Assembly: GCA_027972325.1 (NCBI GenBank) | Contig: JAPMOS010000007.1 | Span: 682,501 to 746,500, forward strand | Length of the DNA stretch: 64,000 bases | From: Paratrimastix pyriformis | Taxonomy: Eukaryota > Preaxostyla > Paratrimastigidae | Direction: 5' to 3' | Shown here: positions 12,888 to 23,907 of the stretch, one piece after another | Numbering within the stretch: position 1 is the first letter of the stretch | Layout: every line of letters starts with the position of its first letter | Notes under the pieces: model-generated | Seen by the model: the letters and a program-made list of their open reading frames with translations, nothing else | Database searches by the model: none | Told to the model about the DNA's origin: nothing | Made by a program: the position numbers and the translations under genes

Positions 12888-15010
12888 ATGATGCGTGAAG
12901 GTGCCACGATGATTGAGCAACTCCCGCTGGACCTCCTCCACAAAATCGTGGAGTTCTGCACTATACCCCTCTGTGGGTACCTTCAATTGCTGACGATTCC
13001 ACACATACGAGCCAAATTGCGGGGGACCATGTTTCGGCTCTCCTTCGACCTGGGGGAGAATGTCCTCCTCACTCCTCGTGTGCCAGACTCGCGATCTCTG
13101 GTAGCTATTTTAGCTCCTTGTACATGCTTGAGAGGTCCGCTGTCGGAGGTCGTCGGCGCACAGCTCCGTTTCCTTCTTTTCCAGAACTTGAACTCAGCCC
13201 CTCTCGAGCCCTGACCCAATGCGGCGCACAGGAAAGCGAATATCTCCCCTGGGTGGAAGCAGCATTTCGCCATCTTGACAGCCTGCGAGCTCTGCGCATT
13301 CCCAATCTGGCCGGCCTGGCCGAGGGGGCCTTCGTTGCCATCATGGGCTGCCTCCCTGGGTTGGAGGCCCTCTCTCTGGATGCAAAGGGCGGCCTCCCGG
13401 TGGACAACCTGCTGGCCCCCATCGGCCGGTCCCCTCATTTGTCCATTCTCGAGCTGGGCGGGGGCCTGTGCCTGCGCGATTACACCGCGCTGCGCTCATG
13501 TCGCGAGCTCCGGCAATTGGCGGCGCCCTTTGGGGACCAACTTGCGGCCTTGGTGCCCCACCTGCCCCTCCTGACCCGCCTCGAGGGCCTCGACATCAGC
13601 TCCGAGGGGCAGCTTGGTCCCGGGGGCCCCCCGGCCACGGCCCTCGACACGTTGGCCCTGCGGATCGTCGATGACGCCCTGCCTTTTGCCCCGTTTGCCA
13701 CCTTCTTGGCAGCACACGCCGCGCACCTGCGCAAGCTCTACCTGCACCATATGCAGCCCTTGCCCCAGCTGGCGCCCCTCCTGGACCAGATGCCGGCGCT
13801 GCGCGAGCTCTCCCTGACGGGGCTGTGCCCCTTGGAGACCGACCGCCACCTCGATTCGCTGCTGGGCCGCCTGGAGCGGCTGGAATGCCCCGTCGGGTGG
13901 CGGTCTGGCGACCTCCTGCTTCGTTCGACCAGCCTGCGTTCGCTCACCCTCCGGGTGCTCACCCCGCCCGTGGGCGCCTGCACCCTCGGCCTGGCCTGCC
14001 CGCTCCTCGAGCGGCTGGACATGCCCCGGGCCGTCCAGAGAAACCCCCTCGTCCTGCCCCTGTCGGGCGACCTGAGCCTGGAGCTGGAATGCCCCATGCT
14101 GCGCGAGCTTGTCAACCTCGGCCCGGCCACCCCCGTGGCCCTGCTCTGCCCGGCCCCGCGCCTGGCCCGGGTGGTGGTCGATCCCGAACCCCCGCCGCCG
14201 GATGTCCCCGTCTGGCTGGACCAGCTCCTGCCCGGGCTCCAGGAGCTGGAGAATGTGCACCTGTCGGATGCGCGCGCCTTCACCCGGGTTCTGACCAGCG
14301 GCCTCCGGACGATCAGGGGGCTCGCGGTCGGGATGACCCAGTGGCCCCAGGAGACGGGTGCCGTGCTGGTGGGCCCGGGGTTGGAGTGCCTCGAGATGTT
14401 TGCCCAGTTGCGGACCCCCCACGGGGAATGTCTCCGGTTCGAGAAGGCCCCCAACCTGCGCTGCCTCCGGCTTACCATCAGCGATTCCACCCATTACCAC
14501 GCCAACAGCCCTTTGAAGCAGTTCGACCTCCGCAATTGCCCGCGCCTGGAGCACCTGGCGCTACGGGTGAAGAGCTTCGAAGAGATTCGCCTCACGGCGC
14601 CCCTGGTGTCTCTCGACATCTCATTCCGCCAAACATTCGCCAGAACCCAGGTCAACGCGCGCGCTCTTGTTGATATATTGCGGGGTCCCTGTTCCACCAC
14701 ATTACGCGCGGTTCGCCTGACTGCTCTACCCCAGGCGCTGCGGGCGGGATGGCCCGAGATCTTGGACAGTCTCCAGGCCCTGCCACGGTTGGAGGCGCTT
14801 GCCATTGATGCGCCTTGGAAGCCGCAGAGGCCCTTGCAATTGAATTGTCCCCGATTGCGGGAACTTTTTGTTGGAGAGGGATTCAACTCCTTGACGCTGG
14901 ACTGTCCGGCACTGGAGGACTTCCAAACCCGGATGTCCAATGTCGTGTTCTCCTCGTCGTCCCCATTTTTCGTCTCTGGAGTGTGTTCTAAGAGATTATC
15001 AGCTCTTTGA
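12888..15010 (+). CDS. F-box-like / leucine-rich repeat protein, paralogue 1
   Basis: The N-terminus (LPLDLLHKIVEF, then YLQLL...LRGT) resembles an F-box helix set, and the remaining ~600 residues are irregular leucine-rich repeats. F-box/LRR proteins usually select substrates for SCF ubiquitin ligases; the exact partner cannot be told. One 50-bp intron (13135-13184, donor GTCCG) separates the F-box exon from the long LRR exon; without it the frame breaks. In-frame Mets lie at 12888, 12891 and 12909, and I take the first that leaves the divergent PKS start clear. The 5' exon is clearly AT-richer than the LRR body. The gene at 49426 is a paralogue: both share the pattern YLQLL-x-RGT followed by WV(E/D)(A/E)AF and a similar LRR body. 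Confidence 0.8.
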
Positions 15011-15100
15011 AAAACCTATCTTGTTGTATTTTTTTGGTTCGCCTCACACGAGGCGTGACGTAGCACGACGTGACGTGGTCTCAATCCTTTCAAAATTTGA

Positions 15101-17095
15101 ATGGAGAAAGAAAGACGGCGCATCTTTACGAGGGATGATAAGGTCTCCATCTGGGTGTCTTGCCTCGCTGCAACTTCTCTGGCATAGAGTTCGCAAAATG
15201 TTCGCCGAAAAATCTTTTTGTCGGCTCAGCATGATCGACGACGTGATTCAGTTGCTCTGGCCCGGCTTGCGGTGGCCGCAGTCACTCAAAGTCAGCCGGA
15301 GAGCACTGAGGCCCCAGTTCTCGAAACTCCCGCGGACTCGCCAGCATCAGCACCGGGCATCGTCGTATCCCGAAAGAAGCCGCCCTTTTTGACGTTCCCC
15401 GAATGGCTCCTGGAAATCCCCCAGGACTTTGTCACTTCGTGGGTAGCCATGGCCCGGCCATCGGGCACCCGTTGCCTGGTGGTCGCCCGCCGGGGTCATA
15501 CCATCGCCAAATCCCGAGAGGGGCGGCTGCTGAAGGGGCAGGGCTGGCAGAGTGCCCTGCCGGGGGGAGGTCAAGACGGCTCCGGTCTGCCCCGCCGCGC
15601 GCAATAGCCACTGGACCACTCCCAACGGACCGTTATAGGGGTCGACTGCATTCTCGACTGCTACTACGTGGCGGCCCAGGACTGCTTCGTGGTCATCGAC
15701 CTGCTCTGCTGGAACGGCACCTACTTCTACGACTGTACTGCCGAGATGCGGTGGTGGATGCTTGCCCAAAAACTCGCCGAGGTCCGGGAACATCGCGCGC
15801 CCCTCACGGCCCACAGCGCCCTTCCTTCCTCCGTAGGCCGAGGCCTCGACCCTCTCCCTGTCGAATCCCTTCCCCTTTCTGCCTCCGGTCACTGTCCCCT
15901 GCGGCGAGCCGGCCCAGCTCGCGGCCATTTGTGGGCACGCCTCCACCCCCCGTCCGTGAGCGACGCCAGCCCGATACACCCCGTCAGTCATCCCCGTCCC
16001 ATCCGATCTCACGGCCCACACGCGCGCGCCACCCTCCCCGCCCCCCACACCCTCTGTCCCGCCAGTCCAACTGCCTTACGCGCAGGACGGAGTCCTGTTT
16101 TATCACCGCGAGGCCCACTACGAGTTGGGCACGACGCCCCTCGTGCTCGTCTGGCGGGACGCCTGCTGCTGCCCCTTCTACGCGGACTCGCTCCAGGGTC
16201 GGTATCGGCGACCCGGCATGGGACTGTCACCCTGGCGGCACCTTCCACCAGTCCATCGGAACACATCTCCCGTTTTCCCCTTCGTTTTTCTGGGATGTGT
16301 GGATACTCCCGTGGGTGTGTGTGGGGACGGGGGTGATGGTGACAGACCCGACTGTCTCGTTGATTCTGGCGGCTGACGGACGCACCCTGGCCACGGACGA
16401 CGGTCCGTCCCCCATATGGGTTCCCCTGGAGCCTCCTCCTGGGGATGTCCTCACGATTCCTGACTGCCTATTCATCCTTTCGCCTTCCCCTCCCTCGGCC
16501 CAAAGATTCGATGCCCGGAGTCGCCACCTTGGACTGTCCCGCCACGGCCCCGCCAGCCGTCCGTGCATGAGCCCGACGGGCCCCCGCATCTCACACTCCT
16601 CGGGGGACCATAGGCTGATCCTCGAGGAGGCACCCGAACATCAAGCACCACTCGGGATCCTCAACAGGGGAGCCAGCTGCGCACCCTGACCCCGGGTGGG
16701 GTCGGCCGCTTCCTGTTCGACACGGTCCGCCGCCACCCGGGTTGTTTTGGCACCCTTTTCATCTCGCGCCTGCTTTTCAGTTGGTCGAAGAGGAGACGGC
16801 CATCCGCGGTGCTCGGCTGGTGGCTATCCCCAGGCGGGGGGCCCACCCCGATAGCTGGAGCAAGATTGTCTTTCACTTCCGCGCCCGAGCGGGCCGTGGG
16901 GTCTGTGTGAGGATGTTTTGCTCTGTGCCGTAACTTCTCCCGCTGCTGTCGTAGGTGACTTTTGACGCGCTCGGCGCGATTCCCCCACCGGTGGGGGCGC
17001 CAGCCGCCACCATTACCCCAACCCCAGAACCCAAACCCGAACAGGATGGGGGGGATCCGGGTGGCGGTGAAATTGAGAAGATCGAATGCGAATAG
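15101..17095 (+). CDS. SNUPN-like: Snurportin-1-like m3G-cap-binding import adaptor
   Basis: Snurportin carries spliceosomal snRNPs into the nucleus by binding their trimethylguanosine cap and importin-beta. Nine exons: 15101-15142, 15230-15569, 15639-15781, 15837-15951, 16066-16197, 16346-16446, 16677-16724, 16781-16900, 16955-17095 (about 393 aa). Exon 1 joined to exon 2 gives a basic arginine-rich N-terminus like the importin-beta-binding helix (KERRRIF...HDRRRD). The cap-binding domain follows: FPEWLLEIP (Trp equivalent to W107 of the human protein), ALPGGGVDCILDCYY, LLCWNGTYFYDC, DGVLFYHREAHYELGTTPL and a Trp in LVWRD (equivalent to W276). The last three exons keep one frame but have no clear counterpart in human snurportin, so the C-terminus could belong elsewhere. 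It ends 48 bp from the convergent Pin1 gene. Confidence 0.82.
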
Positions 17096-17143
17096 ACATA
17101 GAATGGTCCCAAGATGCGGTCGGCCTTATCGCTGCGCAAGGGT

Positions 17144-17541
17144 TTAGGCCGTGCGGAGGACGATATGGACACCAGATTCAGTCTCGATGATCCCGCTGAG
17201 CTGGCCCACCTGGAGGCCGAAAGCAGTATCCTCGAAGGGCTTCTGCATCTGTGGGCGCGAAATCAAATGAATGAATGACCAACGAAGAAGAGGAGGGTGG
17301 GTCGGACCTGACCACGGCCAAAGACGCCCAGATCGCCGTTGTTGCGGGCAGAAGAGCAATCAGAGAACTGGCGGGCAAGATCCTCGAAGCGGGCCTGACC
17401 GCTCACAATCTGGTCCCTGTACCCTTGCAGGATACGGATGGCCTCTTCCTTCGAGCGGGTGATGCGAGCCTCGCGCCACGAAGAAGGACGACGAGAGCCA
17501 GAGTGCTTCACGAGGAGATGGCTAGCGCGAACCGAAGACAT
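17144..17541 (-). CDS. PIN1: Pin1-type (parvulin) peptidyl-prolyl isomerase without WW domain
   Basis: Isomerises prolines after phospho-Ser/Thr in nuclear regulatory proteins. Two exons, 17308-17541 and 17144-17248 (112 aa), joined across a 59-bp intron with a GTCCG donor. The whole Pin1 catalytic domain is present: [18 protein letters not shown] with the phosphate-binding Lys/Arg-Arg, [14 protein letters not shown] with the active-site Cys, [12 protein letters not shown], and the terminal [10 protein letters not shown]. There is no WW domain; the sequence upstream of the Met has no tryptophans in an open frame. This single-domain form is known from plants and trypanosomes, so the absence looks natural rather than a missed exon. 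Confidence 0.93.
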
Positions 17542-17751
17542 TGTCTACGAATGCCCGGCGGTGAGCAGCGGGGATTTGAAAAACGTCAGACCAGAACCTT
17601 GGCGTAGATGGCTCGTCGCCGATTTGGCGGGCTGTTGGTGTTGTTCTTTGAGTCGTTGGCCAACACGTGCGACCGAAGGAGTTTCAAAACCACAAAACAT
17701 ATTTCGTGCGGCACAAAAATCGAGAGAAATGAACCTTGGATACTCGCGTAT

Positions 17752-19243
17752 TTACAATGCAGTCCGGAGTTCGCCAAACAGAGCCCGCACCCCTGGGGTC
17801 CCACCACCATGAAGGCCCTTGAAAAATTGGGTCAGGCGCGCAGACAACCCTGCCGAGACGAGAGCCGCCTTCAATCGGGGCAGAGCGGAATCGGCGGAGA
17901 CGAAGAACTTGAGAGCACGAAGGAGGGCCATGGAAGCGTCGGGACAGGTCTGGACAGTTCCGTGGTCGAGGAGCTTGCAGAGGGGACTCGTCAAGTCGGA
18001 GCGGTCGAAAAAGTGGCCGTTGGCGGGTTCATTGGCGAGGTTGAGGAGTCCTGCCAGAGCCTTGGCGGCGAGCTGGCCGCCTTCGCCTGCCATCACCACC
18101 GCATACCCCAAGAGATCCTCGAGGGCAGAAACTGCCCCGGCGCGCCCAAAGGCCTGCCGAAGAGTGGATGCGGCGGCAGAGGCGGCAGTGTCAGTGACAG
18201 GAGCACGGGCAGGGGAAACGCCATCTGTGGTTGAAGCAGTGGTTGAGGCAGTCGATGTGGTCGATGTGGTCGATGTGGTCGATGTGGTCGATGTGGTCGA
18301 TGTGGTCGATGTGGTCGATGTGGTCGATGTGGTCGATGCGGCGGTCGAGGAGCTTTCCTCTCCCTCGGAGGGGAGCGAAGTCAGGACAGAGAGGGCGCAA
18401 AGCGCCTGGAGCAGGCATTTGGGGGCCAGGAAAACCGTCGGAGACTTGAGGAGGCTGACAAGGACGGGTACCACACCCGCCTGAAGATAGGCCTGCTTGT
18501 GGGGCACGGGGCCTGCGATGGCTGCCACAGCCGCCATGCATTGCTGGATCGTGCCCGTGTGTCCATTTGGAGAGAGCGATTTCAGGTAACGCACATGGAG
18601 CGGGGCCCCTCGGGCGGCGACAAATGCACCAGCAAGGTCAACAGCCGTGCTTGTGCCCAGATTGGAGAGGGCCCGGAAGAAAGGCTCGGCGACATTCGCC
18701 TTATCGAGATAGGAGCTCCGCGAGAGGACATGCACCAACCACTTGACAACCCCGGCACGGAAGAATGCCACTTGACCCTCCCGGTTGCCGGCGAGATTGG
18801 CAAAGGCTGAGTATGCGTGGGCAGCAACATCGTTTTCGTCGATGGTGACGGGTTCCTGCAGGATGGCCAGCAGAGGCTCGGCAACACCCGCTTGGGCCAG
18901 AGCCGTTTTGTTGGCCGCACTGCCGCGAGTCAGATTCTCCAAGGACTCGAGGGCGTCCAAGAGGGCGTCCGTGTCATCCAACAGGAGCGGAGAATGGAGG
19001 ACCTGAAAGGGGAAAATGTTGCCAGGAGTTCCAAGGGCGAGAGTCACCGCTGACCTTGACCAAAACAGGCGCCACCCCCGCCTTGGAGAAGGAAGCCTTG
19101 TACTCGTCAAGCTTGCTTCCCGCGTAGAATCCATCAAGAGCTTTGTCCAAGATTGCCGGGTCATCCGAGAAATCACTGGAGAGCAGAGCGTCAACATCTT
19201 CCCGAGACTTCCGTCGTTTGTGCGCCTTTTTGGAGTTCGTCAC
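17752..19243 (-). CDS. Armadillo-repeat protein 1
   Basis: Two exons, 19055-19243 and 17752-19002, with a 52-bp intron (donor GTCAG), giving about 479 residues. The basic N-terminus (KKAHKRRKSRED) could act in nuclear targeting. Most of the rest is helical armadillo/HEAT-like repeats of about 42 residues (for example VAEPLLAIL...ENDVAAHAYSAFANLA). Between repeats lies a Ser/Thr-rich linker encoded by a 9-bp minisatellite. These proteins are protein-binding scaffolds; no enzymatic motif is seen and I do not recognise the specific orthologue. Confidence 0.8.
18246..18338 (-). repeat. Coding 9-bp minisatellite in armadillo gene
   Basis: About ten near-perfect copies of GTCGATGTG on the plus strand, read on the minus strand as repeated Ser-Thr-Thr. 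The unit is a multiple of three, so copy-number change would keep the frame. Confidence 0.95.
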
Positions 19244-19302
19244 TGCCAGAAGAAGGGTGTGTTTTTGACTGTGTGATCCAAGCGTCCAGACCAGGAGGAG
19301 GG

Positions 19303-19785
19303 TTAGGAATAGGAATAGCTCCTGGTGGATCTGATGGACCAGATGGCGGCGTAATTGGCTGATTTGGTGCCGGATTCTCTGGGCTGCTGGAAGCTGATCG
19401 CCGGGAGTTGTCTAGTGATCGTGATGAGGACAGAACAAGCACAACAAAAAAGAAGACCATTTGGGGACTGGTGGTGATGTCTTTGTGCCGGGAAGCAGAG
19501 TTGGCAAGGAGTGATTCGTTTATACGAGCAGGGTGGCGAATCAGGCCCAATGCCGGAACCGGGTCTGGACGTCAAAACCCATTCGAAAAGAGATTCCAAT
19601 AAGAAATGTGCCACAGACTCAGGTAAAGTCTTGACGAGATGGTCGCAGCCACCTTGGCAGACATGCCCTTGCCCTTGTGCGATCAAGCTCAGACAAACCG
19701 GACAGATTCGATGACGGGCCACGACCCCGAGCGGTGGATCATCGTCAATACCTTTGAGAGATTCTTCTGATTCTGTTTCTTGCAT
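19303..19785 (-). CDS. Possible small protein with CPxC motif (doubtful)
   Basis: The 690-bp gap between the two armadillo genes holds one open frame worth noting. It begins MQETESEESLKG and contains CPVCLSLIAQGQGHVCQGGC, which looks like a zinc-binding knuckle. The second half is low in recognisable structure and probably includes an unspliced intron: a GTCTGT donor lies after LVKTLP. No family is recognised. It might be a separate small gene or an untranslated leader of the downstream armadillo gene. Confidence 0.22.
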   Translation of the reverse strand: MQETESEESLKGIDDDPPLGVVARHRICPVCLSLIAQGQGHVCQGGCDHLVKTLPESVAHFLLESLFEWVLTSRPGSGIGPDSPPCSYKRITPCQLCFPAQRHHHQSPNGLLFCCACSVLITITRQLPAISFQQPRESGTKSANYAAIWSIRSTRSYSYS

Positions 19786-19933
19786 TCAAACCCCGACGAC
19801 GGATTTGCGAGCGAGCCGAGACGAGTGACACGAGCGACTTGCTTCAATGGCCCCGGATCTACAGAGAGAGCCGGAGGAAGCAGGGAAGAAAAAAGTTCTT
19901 TTCCTGCCCACACAACATGAGCGAAAACGAATG

Positions 19934-21433
19934 TTACGCCGAAACAGTGTGAGGAAGCCTCCGCGCCAGTACTTTTTTCAGCTCCGCCATGGCTTCCAGC
20001 GCTCCAGGTGTATCCGGGGGAACGTAGGTGGCACAGGCATCGAAGACACCGGCGATCGACAGGGGCGTCTGCATCACTTCGGCTGCGGCGAGCACGCGCA
20101 AGGTGGAAAGCAAAGGCAGACTCACCCCAGGATCTTTGGCCACGTAGGAACCCAGGGCGAGCCGAAGGACGGTGGGGTATCCTGACCCCACCATGAGCAC
20201 GTGAAGCGAGGGGAACCGAGCCAAATTGGCGAGCAAGGCATGAGCCTCTCTTGCCATTGGAGTATCCGAAAGGGCCGCCTTGCCGAGAATCTGCCCCAGG
20301 ACCTGAAGTGTCAGCGGAACTCCGAGCCGATCGGCATCGGGGCCGGCAGAGAGGTTCACCAAGACCCGCAGAAACCTTGTGATTAGGTCAGACTGACCGG
20401 AATCCACGAGGCGGAGGAGCGTTTGTCCCAGGGCGGTCGGAACGGAGGGTGGTCGGAAGGCCTCAGAGGCGGGCAGCGTGGCCGAGAGCGTGACGAGCAC
20501 CTGGATCGCCTGGACAGAGCTGAGGGCATATGGCCGGGTGACCATTTCAATCAAGATGGGGATGATGCCCTCCACCTTGAGTGCCAAAAAAGAAAGCAAG
20601 CAAGGAAGTAAGTGAGGTCTGTTGTGGGGGGAAGAACAAGGAGCACAAACCAGGACTGGGCATGGCGGTCCGCCACACGAGGACAGCGTCGTAATGACGG
20701 CCAGGGCCCGAGCCACCACGGGGCAGGTCAAGCCGGGCCGCTCCAACATCGAGGCCAGTGCGGGTATCGCCCGAAGCCGCACGCACGCGGCCCGGTTCCC
20801 GAGATCTGCCGCGAGCCGGTCGAGGGCCTCCAGCGCCCGGTCGACGATGCCCACCAGGTCGGGGTGCCTGAGCATGTTCAGCAGGACGGGAATGGCCCCG
20901 GCAGCCCCAAAGGCGGCCGTGTTGGGCGGGTTGGCCGTGAGCAGGACGATGACCTCCAAGGCACGGGCCAGCATGGTCGCCGGGGAGGCCCAGGGCAGCA
21001 ACCGCGCGCAGCAGGCGACCAGCTGGCTTGCCTCATCCGTGCGGATGACCGACCGGGCCGTGTAGCCCCAGGTGAATGCGGCGGGCACCTCGGACGCGCC
21101 CTGAAGTGGGGCGGGGTGGTGTCATTGGAATGTCAACCCAGGCCACGACGGGAGGGAGGAGGGAGGACGGACCTCGGCCATCTTGACAAAGTCTGCGATT
21201 CTGATCCCCTGCCTGCGCGCCTTCTTGGCGGCGCGGCCCGACAGAGGCGCCACCGCCTCTGCGGTGGCGGGAGGGCTTGGGCTGTCTGCATGTGGGGGGC
21301 CAGCTTCCGACTGTGCCGAAGGAGAGGCGGCCACGACCACCCTGTCCGTCGCCTCCACGGGCCGGGGTTGGGGTGCGCTGCTGAGGGCGGGAGGCGAGGG
21401 GTCGCTGCTCGAAGTCACGACGGGCGCCGGCAT
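19934..21433 (-). CDS. Armadillo-repeat protein 2
   Basis: Exon 21173-21433 encodes a Pro/Ser/Ala-rich lead-in ending in a basic patch (GRAAKKARRQG). Exon 19934-21100 encodes repeated armadillo/HEAT-type helices (for example GAIPVLLNML, RALEALDRLA). A likely third intron at 20576-20656 is 81 bp long, a multiple of three and free of stops, so reading through it would add 27 residues without breaking the frame. It starts only 37 bp after the stop of the RING gene and shares the repeat type of the neighbour at 17752, so the two may be an old tandem duplicate. No catalytic motif; role unknown. Confidence 0.75.
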
Positions 21434-21470
21434 TGGGGACTGCTGCGGTCACCCACACACCCATCGCATG

Positions 21471-21702
21471 TCATCCAAGCGGAGGACGGAGGGGGGTGAA
21501 GTGTGTGCACATGCATATGTATGGAGCTGCTGGGCGCACGCCATGACGAGGACAAACCTGGCCGGGGGGATGTGAAGGGCACGACTCCGCACTTGGAGGA
21601 GCGCCGGTTGAAGTGGGAGAAGGAGAAGGACGGGGTGCGGGGGTGGTTGCTGGAGCTGGTGTTGATGGCGTGGCTGCTGTCGGAGCGGGAACGGCGGGCG
21701 CG

Positions 21703-21739
<37 letters not shown>

Positions 21740-23866
21740 GTGCGGGTGCGGGTGCGGGTGCGGGTGCGGGTGCGGGTGCGGGTGCTACGGGTGCTGCGGG
21801 TGCGGGTGCTGCGGGTGCGGGTGCTGCGGGTGCTGCGGGTGCGGGTGCTGCGGGCGCGGGTGCGGGCGCGGATGCGGGTGCTGCGGGTGCTGCGGGTGCT
21901 GCGGGTGCTGCGGGTGCTGCGGGCACGAATGCGGACGCGGGTGCGGGCGCTGGTGCTGGTGCGGGCGCCAGAGCGGTGGGCTGGACATCAGTTTGCTTCT
22001 CGGTTGGAATGGCGCCGCACGGGGGCGGGGGCAGCGTGGCGGCGCGCAGTGTCGGGGGTGAAGCGGGCATGGGGGAGGTCGACATCTCCTCCGCCCCCGG
22101 TTCGGCCTTCCTACCCCCGGGGGCAGGCCCACGATTGCCCTCCGCCGCCGTCTCGGCGGCCTCGGCGCCTGCGAGCTCCGTGGAGCCGTTGCGCCGGATG
22201 GCCGCCAGGACACGGGCCATCTGGGACGGGATGGCCGCGAGGGCCCGCTCGGCACGCACCCGGGCCGTCTGGGCCTCGACCGCCTGGGCGCGGGCCTTGG
22301 CGGCCTCAGCCTCGGCCGCCTTGACCTCGTGTGCCATGACCAGGCGGGCCGCTTGCAACTGGTGGATGGGGCGAGGGAAGTGAGATGGGTGTGCGTGTGT
22401 CTGTGTCGTAGAGAAGGAAAGAAGTAACGGGAAAACGTGTGTGTCGTAAAGAAGGAAAGAAGTAACGGGAAAACAAAAAAACAGAGAGCGGAGCGTGTGC
22501 GCCTCTGTGCGATTTTTTGCCTGTCCCGGGACGATACTCCGGTTCCCCGTAACCGCGCTGTCCTTGTCTCCGGGGGATGGGGGGGACTGGAGACCTCGCG
22601 AACCAGCTTCTCCGAGAGGAGGGAGAGCAGAGGTCAGCGGCGAGCGCGAAATGACGAGGGGGCGGCCATTGGCAGAAACAGCGGTTCCCCCCTTCAAGCC
22701 CCCGCCCCAACCCGGCATAGCGGACCATTGGATTGACCTTTGCGCCAATCTCGGCGGCCAGGTTCGCCCCGAGGGCTGCTAAGCTCTCCTCGAGGGAGGT
22801 GATGTTCTCCTTGTGCCGGGCGAAGTGCCGTGCGGTGCACAGGGCCTCCCGGGCGATCTGGGGGACACGGCCGGATGGTGGGGGGGTTGGGGGTTGGTGG
22901 GGGTTGATGGCAATGAAGATGTCTGTGGAGTACATCCACGATTCCTGAATGATGAGATGGGGCTGGGGGCCGGACCATGTCGGTACAGCCCGGGATTGGA
23001 CAGGGCACGAGGGTCTTGGGACAGGTGGTGTCGATATGGTGGGGATAGTCCCCCTGGGCAAGTCGATGCCCGCACTGGCGGCACTCGATCACGCGCTGGG
23101 GGCAGTTACTCTCGTGTTCCTGCGAGCCCAGCGCAGAGCGGCGGGGGGGGGGGGGGGGGGGGGGGATGAGGAGGGCCCGAGGGTGGCGACCATGAATCAC
23201 CGCAGGACAGGCAGGCGGACCGCTTTTTGGATCTGTTCGATGGGCGTGTTGCAGAAGGGACAGGGCACCGTGCGGTGCGGACATCCCAGTTGGTGTTCTG
23301 AAAAAAGGCGGGGAGGAGCATTGTGGAGGAGTGGGAGGAGGAGGGTAGTATCGACCTTCGTACGTGTGTGCCGGCATAGTCTTCCCACATCCCTGGTTGC
23401 TGCACGTGACCTCACGTCGGGTGCACTCTGCCCTTTCGTGGTGATCCAGCTGCGAGACCGGGCCCACCCACGAACATCCGGCTTTCTACCGGGGGAATGG
23501 AGACACGAGGCGAGGGAAACAAAGAGCAAACCTGGTTCACACAACGGATTTCCAACTCACCAATTAAATCAGTTGTCGTCCGATCAGTCACAATAAAAGG
23601 AGCGACCAGATCGTCTCGCATGCTGATGGGAAGAAGGCGGCATTGGCCGTTTTGGGGAGGAAACATACAGACGGGCATGTTTTTAAAGGGTGTGAATGCT
23701 GGACATAGCTCTCTGCGCACGCTCTGCAGCATTTATGGAGGCATGGCAGAAAATCAACTGGATCTCGGAGGACATCGTGACAAATCAGGCAAATAAATCC
23801 TCTATGAACTGGTTTGATAAATCTGTCTTCCGAGAATCCGCCGATGAGTATTGCTGGGGCAGCCAA
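21471..23866 (-). CDS. RING / TRAF-type zinc-finger protein with coiled coil and Ala-Pro tail
   Basis: Likely ubiquitin ligase or signalling adaptor. Exons: 23673-23866, 23532-23622, 23356-23485, 23221-23297, 22976-23119, 22738-22857, 21471-22358. The RING begins CLICHDVL, PCLHKCCRAC, ...KTCP; splicing at a GTCTGT donor removes the expected last CxxC partner, so the eighth zinc ligand is missing as annotated. Three TRAF-type fingers follow (RCVNQKAGCSWVG; TCSNQGCG; CPFCNTPI / ECRQCGHRL / CPIPGCTDM), then a helical coiled-coil region rich in Ala/Glu (VKAAEAEAAKARAQAVEA) and a long Ala-Pro low-complexity tail from a GC-rich repeat. No ATG opens the first exon; the first plausible codon is TTG at 23864-23866, so a further 5' exon is probable. 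Confidence 0.78.
21695..21965 (-). repeat. GC-rich hexamer-type repeat encoding the Ala-Pro tail
   Basis: Imperfect GGTGCG / GCGGGTGCT units. The frame is kept, coding alternating Ala and Pro in the RING protein. Confidence 0.9.
22393..22490 (+). repeat. Partial relatives of the 369-bp direct repeat, in tandem
   Basis: Within intron 22359-22737 two adjacent copies of a ~40-bp segment (AAGAAGGAAAGAAGTAACGG core) match the first ~60 bp of the direct repeats at 41199 and 43105. They too follow a GT-rich stretch. Confidence 0.75.
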
Positions 23867-23907
23867 ATTTAAAACACGTCTCGGACGATATTTCTTTTGG
23901 GGATATT

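Noticed and set aside
13496-14554. Long minus-strand open frames under the first LRR gene (and likewise under the second)
   Set aside because: Antisense shadows; their composition is Gln/Gly/Arg-rich and no domain is seen, while the plus strand gives regular LRRs.
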